From GWB1-37-8 sp964646925 (lineage in GTDB: Bacteria; Patescibacteriota; Microgenomatia; Levybacterales; UBA12049), in NCBI GenBank assembly GCA_964646925.1, contig CAZYIC010000041.1:1-8059 (forward strand): a stretch of 8,059 nucleotides of DNA, read 5' to 3'. Below the pieces are notes generated by a model. That model was not told the DNA's origin and made no database searches. It saw only the letters and a list, made by a program, of their open reading frames with translations. A program made the translations under genes and the position numbers. Below are positions 5,392 to 8,059 of the stretch, in pieces (the stretch's first letter is position 1; every line of letters begins with the position of its first letter).

Positions 5392-5486
5392 TTGCAAAAA
5401 TTTAAAAACCATCCAACAAGCTCTGCCTCACTAAGTAAAATTCGGTTCCAAACAGAAACCATGCCGAATTTTAGTTCATCTGAAAG
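5375..5486. other. Nested inverted repeats, possible structured RNA or mobile-element remnant
   Basis: TTTCAGATGA (5375-5384) is exactly complementary to TCATCTGAAA (5477-5486). Between them lies a second perfect stem, TAAAATTCGG (5436-5445) with CCGAATTTTA (5464-5473), around an 18-nt loop. The arrangement makes a closed two-level stem structure in a region (5318-5591) with no coding potential. No known RNA family is recognised, and the remaining bases up to the promoter at 5556 show nothing else. Confidence 0.4.
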
Positions 5487-5555
5487 CGGATTGTCTCACT
5501 TACGATTTTTTAACACGCTTTGTTTCAACGCTCGCAGCATGCTAAGAAGTTGTCG

Positions 5556-5585
5556 TTGACAAATTGTAGGTTTAGAGTTTAATAT
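5556..5585 (+). promoter_or_regulatory. Promoter of the 183-aa unknown gene (leaderless)
   Basis: Perfect TTGACA (5556-5561), an 18-nt spacer and TAATAT (5580-5585), with ATG 6 nt later. The -35 sits in the 10-mer GTCGTTGACA (5552-5561), found again in the trxA promoter. Confidence 0.6.
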
Positions 5586-5591
5586 AGACAT

Positions 5592-6143
5592 ATGATTAAT
5601 CCGCGTGAAATGGTAACACGACGAGCCGTTGAAGAAAGATCACCACTTCCTCTAGCTACAGATCAAGAAGTTCAAGACACTCTTAGTAAAAAAATTGAAA
5701 TTTTTCGTAGATGCGTTAAGAATCCGGTACGTTTTGGTCATCCGACGGAGAGCAATGTTTTAAATCCAGCCGGCCACTTATTTACTTTTACAGCGGAAGA
5801 ACATTCTTGGTTGGAAGATGAAGGAGGTAAAAGGGTGAGAAGAGTAGAGTCTGATCGTTTTCAGGCATTGGGGTTACAGGTTATGAAAAGCTATGGCTTA
5901 GACGATGGTAAATCTTTCCCAATGAAAGGCGGATATTCGGCAAATGGCAACATTGGAATTTCTACAGAGATAAGGCAATATCCCAGCCAAAGCACTAAGG
6001 GACTTGTTTTTGAGCGCATAAGAACATCCATTCCGGCTACCGGAGAAACACTTTCCGTTAGATGGGAAATTATGGATAATGCTCCTCTTTTTAGATTGCC
6101 TATACGAGATACTGTGCAAAGAATATTAGGGAAAAAAGTTTAG
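5592..6143 (+). CDS. Hypothetical protein, 183 aa
   Basis: I do not recognise the family. It is a soluble, hydrophilic protein with no signal peptide, membrane segment or cysteine-pair motif (a single Cys near residue 41). The N-terminal ~45 residues are charged and helical (EVQDTLSKKIEIFRRCVK). The middle and C-terminus look beta-rich with aromatic and glycine residues (HLFTFTAEEHSWLEDEGG, GGYSANGNIGISTEI, ETLSVRWEIMDNAP). ATG 5592 lies 6 nt after a -10 box, and no Shine-Dalgarno is present, matching the leaderless style of the window. It precedes trxA on the same strand by 80 nt and shares a promoter block with it, so coordinated expression is possible; a redox role is only a guess. Confidence 0.72.
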   Translation: MINPREMVTRRAVEERSPLPLATDQEVQDTLSKKIEIFRRCVKNPVRFGHPTESNVLNPAGHLFTFTAEEHSWLEDEGGKRVRRVESDRFQALGLQVMKSYGLDDGKSFPMKGGYSANGNIGISTEIRQYPSQSTKGLVFERIRTSIPATGETLSVRWEIMDNAPLFRLPIRDTVQRILGKKV

Positions 6144-6183
6144 CTTCATATATTCAATTTAATCTCAGAAAAGATTTTAGTCG

Positions 6184-6212
6184 TTGACAGATTTAGCGTA
6201 GATTGATATTCT
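6184..6212 (+). promoter_or_regulatory. Promoter of trxA
   Basis: Perfect TTGACA (6184-6189), a 17-nt spacer and TATTCT (6207-6212) with an upstream TGA. Transcription should begin near 6219-6224, immediately before the ATG at 6224. The preceding bases make GTCGTTGACA (6180-6189), identical to the block before the 183-aa gene. Confidence 0.62.
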
Positions 6213-6223
6213 AGATAAGTTTT

Positions 6224-6583
6224 ATGGTCGCGTCAAACGCGACTTCGGATTTAAATATGGCAGACTTAACATTTACAGACGCTAGTTTTAGACAGGAAGT
6301 TTTGGAGGAAAAGCAGTTGGTTGTTGTTGATTTCTGGGCTCCATGGTGCGGACCTTGCAGAATAGTTTCTCCGATCATTGAAGAGCTGGCAACAGAATAT
6401 CAGGGCAAAGTAAAAATTGGGAAAATTAATGTTGATGAGAATTCTCAAACAGCAAGTCAGTATGGGGTGATGAGTATTCCAAGTATTTTGTTTTTCAAAA
6501 ATGGCCAACCGGTCAAAACAATGGTCGGCGCGCAAAGCAAAGAAAATTACAAACAGGAAATTGAGACATTGCTCGCCTCCTAG
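6224..6583 (+). CDS. trxA: Thioredoxin
   Basis: A 119-aa ORF; the thioredoxin proper is 108 residues from the internal ATG at 6257 (MADLTFTDASF). The active site WCGPC (residues 30-34 counted from 6257) follows the strand VVVDFWAP, the cis-proline is in SIPS (Pro75), and the domain ends at the usual helix. It is a cytoplasmic protein-disulfide reductase, itself reduced by thioredoxin reductase encoded next door. The start is ambiguous: ATG 6224 lies 11 nt after the -10 and adds MVASNATSDLN, while ATG 6257 gives the canonical length but has no Shine-Dalgarno and leaves a leader holding a GC-rich hairpin. The outer start is reported. It is separated from trxB by an AT-rich tract of about 130 nt that carries a separate promoter. 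Confidence 0.95.
   Translation: MVASNATSDLNMADLTFTDASFRQEVLEEKQLVVVDFWAPWCGPCRIVSPIIEELATEYQGKVKIGKINVDENSQTASQYGVMSIPSILFFKNGQPVKTMVGAQSKENYKQEIETLLAS
6227..6243 (+). other. Perfect GC-rich hairpin at the 5' end of the trxA transcript
   Basis: GTCGCG (6227-6232), loop TCAAA and CGCGAC (6238-6243) form a 6-bp perfect stem in otherwise AT-rich DNA. It lies right after the first ATG and 13 nt before the second. If translation starts at 6257 this is a stable 5'-leader stem that could protect the mRNA or tune initiation; if it starts at 6224 it lies in codons 2-7. Confidence 0.45.
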
Positions 6584-6590
6584 AGTCACA

Positions 6591-6697
6591 AATAATTTTC
6601 AATTTGAAATTTAAAATTTGAAATGAAATCTAAATATTTAAAAATTTGAATTTGAAAATTCATTAAAAATTTAAAATTGTAAATTTAAAATTTTCCT
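6591..6697. repeat. Low-complexity AT tract between trxA and trxB
   Basis: About 105 nt made almost only of A and T runs built from the words AAATTT, TTTGAAA and TTTAAAA. Small inverted repeats include TTTCAA-T-TTGAAA and GAATT-TGAA-AATTC. It holds no ORF. The trxB promoter overlaps its right end. It may serve as a weak bidirectional terminator or be an expanded simple repeat. Confidence 0.6.
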
Positions 6698-6705
6698 GTT
6701 AATAT
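6677..6705 (+). promoter_or_regulatory. Candidate trxB promoter
   Basis: TTGTAA (6677-6682), a 17-nt spacer and TAATAT (6700-6705) with an upstream TGT as an extended -10. The GTG at 6715 is 9 nt away. An overlapping TATAAA at 6703-6708 ends exactly 6 nt before the GTG. AT-richness makes chance matches likely, so this is weaker than the other promoters. Confidence 0.4.
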
Positions 6706-6714
6706 AAATGGATT

Positions 6715-7638
6715 GTGATGGGTAAAACATACGATGTAATTATTATTGGCTCCGGGCCTGCAGGTTTAACTGCTGCAATTTACACTACTCGCGCCAACCT
6801 TAAAACATTATTAATTGCCGGAACAAAATGGGGTGGACAACTTCAATTAACCACTCTGGTTGAAAATTATCCGGGTTTTTCGGAAGGTATTCAAGGTCCG
6901 GAGCTAATGCAGGCGATGCGAAAACAAGCAGAGCGTTTTGGAGCTGAGATTGTAGACAAAGATTTTGTTCAGGCTGATTTTAATGCTCGACCCTTCAAAG
7001 TTTCAATCGCAGAGGTAACCTATGAAGCAAAATCAGTGATTATCGCAACCGGAGCGGATACCAAGTGGCTGGAAGTTCCGGGCGAAAAAGAAAAAATCGG
7101 ACGCGGAGTTTCTTCATGCGCGCCATGCGATGCGTTCTTCTTTAAAGAAAAAAATGTAATTGTTGTCGGAGGAGGAGACAGCGCCATGGAAGAGGCTTTG
7201 GTTTTGACAAAATTCGCAAAAGAAGTAACGATTATTCATCGAAGTGATAAGTTTAGAGCAAGTGAGATAATGCTGCAAAAAGCAAAAGAAAATCCCAAGA
7301 TAAAGTTTATTATGGATACTCAAATTACACAGATTTTGGGAGAAAACAAGGTAGAACGAGTAAAACTTGTAAACACCAAGACCAAAGGGACATCGGAGAT
7401 GGCGATTGACGGAATATTCGTGGCAATCGGCCATATCCCGAATTCAAAAGTTTTTGCAGGAATTGATATTGACGAGCAAGGCTTTATTAAAGTCCACGAC
7501 CATTACAAAACAAATGTTGATGGAGTTTTTGTCGCGGGAGATGTCCATGACAATCATTATAAACAAGCAATTACCGCCGCCGGCTACGGATGCGCCGCAG
7601 CGCTTGAAGCAGAACAATGGTTGAGAAATCAAGAGTAG
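6715..7638 (+). CDS. trxB: Thioredoxin reductase (NAD(P)H:thioredoxin disulfide reductase)
   Basis: A 307-residue flavoprotein of normal length. The order is: FAD-binding GSGPAG (12-17), KWGGQLQLTTLVENYPGF (38-55), the redox-active CAPC (135-138; usually CATC), the nucleotide-binding motif VGGGDSAMEEA (151-161), HRSDKFRA (175-182) and the second FAD motif GVFVAGDV (270-277). It moves electrons from NAD(P)H through FAD to thioredoxin, whose gene lies just upstream. The usual NADPH-selecting HRRxxxRA appears as HRSxxxRA, with one Arg replaced, so cofactor preference may be altered. The start is GTG 6715 or ATG 6718; GTG fits the promoter-to-start spacing slightly better. The C-terminal sequence (GYGCAAALEAEQWLRNQE) is echoed by a remnant downstream. 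Confidence 0.97.
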   Translation: MMGKTYDVIIIGSGPAGLTAAIYTTRANLKTLLIAGTKWGGQLQLTTLVENYPGFSEGIQGPELMQAMRKQAERFGAEIVDKDFVQADFNARPFKVSIAEVTYEAKSVIIATGADTKWLEVPGEKEKIGRGVSSCAPCDAFFFKEKNVIVVGGGDSAMEEALVLTKFAKEVTIIHRSDKFRASEIMLQKAKENPKIKFIMDTQITQILGENKVERVKLVNTKTKGTSEMAIDGIFVAIGHIPNSKVFAGIDIDEQGFIKVHDHYKTNVDGVFVAGDVHDNHYKQAITAAGYGCAAALEAEQWLRNQE

Positions 7639-7671
7639 CTATTTTCCCGGCTGCACCGATCTCGCCGTTCC

Positions 7672-7701
7672 CCCGCCAACAGCTACGCAGTTGCGGGCGG
7701 G
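7672..7701. repeat. GC-rich palindrome in the scar downstream of trxB
   Basis: CCCGC(C)AAC (7672-7680) pairs with GTTGCGGG (7690-7697) with one bulged C. GC pairs continue inside the loop around TAC, and CGGG is repeated at 7698-7701. It is far richer in GC than the surroundings and resembles a short inserted palindromic repeat. It could also act as a terminator for trxB on the plus strand, but no T-run follows. Confidence 0.5.
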
Positions 7702-7716
7702 CGTCACGGTGTCGAT

Positions 7717-7794
7717 GGTGCGCGGCAGGCCGCAGCGGGATATGGATGCGCAGCGGCTTTGGAAGCAGAAAGCTGGCTTCGTAACCTGGAATAA
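7717..7794 (+). pseudogene. Remnant of a second trxB 3' end
   Basis: The plus-strand frame ending at TAA 7792-7794 reads RQAAAGYGCAAALEAESWLR then NLE and stop. It matches the end of the intact trxB (GYGCAAALEAEQWLRNQE) at 16 of 18 residues, while most codons differ at synonymous positions (for example GGC TAC versus GGA TAT). It is therefore not a recent tandem copy but the tail of a different trxB allele or homologue. Upstream of 7717 the similarity fades; VAGG at 7690-7701 is suggestive but coincides with a palindrome. The whole stretch 7639-7800 is GC-rich against an AT-rich background. Likely origin: replacement of an older trxB by recombination, or decay of a duplicate. Bases 7795-7946 beyond it show no gene or clear terminator. 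Confidence 0.7.
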
Positions 7795-7946
7795 ACCCCC
7801 GGCGCAATTTTCCTGGCACGATAATTGAATTGAGTTCTTAATTCTTACTCTCATTTTAGGCGTTTAATTTTTGCTCACGGCCGTTGACTAAAATTAAATA
7901 TCTAAGATCTTTATTCCACACTTGATAATTCTACTCTTAATTTTTG

Positions 7947-8059
7947 TTATGGAGTGGGAGCGGGAGGCACCGGTTCGCTTGAGGATGGAGGGGGAGAGCT
8001 GGTTTCAGTAGATGTGGTTGTTGATGGAGCAGGCGCAGGCCCACTCGTAGTTGTCGTAG
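7947..8059 (-). CDS. C-terminal tail of a protein rich in Pro, Ser and Thr (cut by window edge)
   Basis: Read on the minus strand, 36 codons run from the window edge to TAA at 7947-7949. The peptide is low-complexity (TTTTSGPAPAPSTTTSTE, then TSSPPPSSSEPVPPAPTP). Such tails are typical of surface-exposed or membrane-anchored proteins, where they act as flexible spacers, but the functional domain lies outside the window. The bias for P, S, T and A in one frame, without stops, supports coding. The locally higher GC follows from the Pro/Ala codons. No terminator is obvious beyond the stop. Confidence 0.65.
   Translation of the reverse strand, partial: TTTTSGPAPAPSTTTSTETSSPPPSSSEPVPPAPTP

Noticed and set aside
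5328..5486. CRISPR array
   Set aside because: The repeats are short, irregularly spaced and partly inverted, with no regular repeat-spacer pattern and no cas genes nearby.
6161..6176. AATCT-N6-AGATT hairpin after the 183-aa gene as an intrinsic terminator
   Set aside because: The stem is short and AT-only and is followed by just a few T residues; too weak to call.
7571..7854. Minus-strand ORFs over the GC-rich segment after trxB
   Set aside because: They are Arg- and Ala-rich products of high GC; the plus strand of the same bases encodes a recognisable TrxB tail.

Overview
The window looks like a chromosomal stretch from an AT-rich, streamlined bacterium, most plausibly a Candidate Phyla Radiation (Patescibacteria) member. 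This is an inference from short intergenic regions, family content and promoter style; no rRNA or other phylogenetic marker is present. A striking shared trait is that several genes start almost directly after a -10 box (TATAAT-type, often with an upstream TGn). The gap is exactly 6 nt for four of them (the HAD gene, fur, crp and the 183-aa gene), so much of the transcription here is probably leaderless.

Layout. Bases 1-911 are minus strand: the N-terminal tip of a HAD-family hydrolase, a brnT/brnA toxin-antitoxin pair in toxin-first order, and a small ORF (750-910) broken by a single-base frame slip in an A-tract. At 1040-2271 on the plus strand lie a Fur-family metalloregulator (Zur-like) and an overlapping ZIP-family zinc transporter. 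Nearly identical dyads, TGCAA-N5-TTGCA and TGCAA-N4-TTGCA, sit on the fur promoter and just ahead of the transporter gene; they are good candidates for the regulator's operators. At 2329-2450 a second frameshifted small minus-strand ORF has a strong ribosome binding site. At 2577-3700 come a Crp/Fnr-family regulator, preceded by a perfect TCAGTAA-N6-TTACTGA dyad, and a 151-aa unknown protein. At 3743-5317 is a 524-aa membrane protein of unknown function.

Bases 5318-5591 hold no gene but are rich in direct and inverted repeats. Then come a 183-aa unknown protein, thioredoxin and thioredoxin reductase (5592-7638). The 183-aa gene and trxA share the promoter block GTCGTTGACA. Thioredoxin and its reductase form a complete NAD(P)H-dependent thiol-reducing pair, separated by a very AT-rich tract. 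Directly after trxB is a GC-rich scar containing a palindrome and a second, diverged 3' end of a trxB gene. The right edge carries the Pro/Ser/Thr-rich C-terminal tail of a minus-strand protein.

Themes: metal homeostasis (fur-ZIP), thiol redox (trxA-trxB), a toxin-antitoxin locus, and three gene remnants or frame breaks (two small ORFs and the trxB tail) that point to local decay, recombination or sequencing indels.
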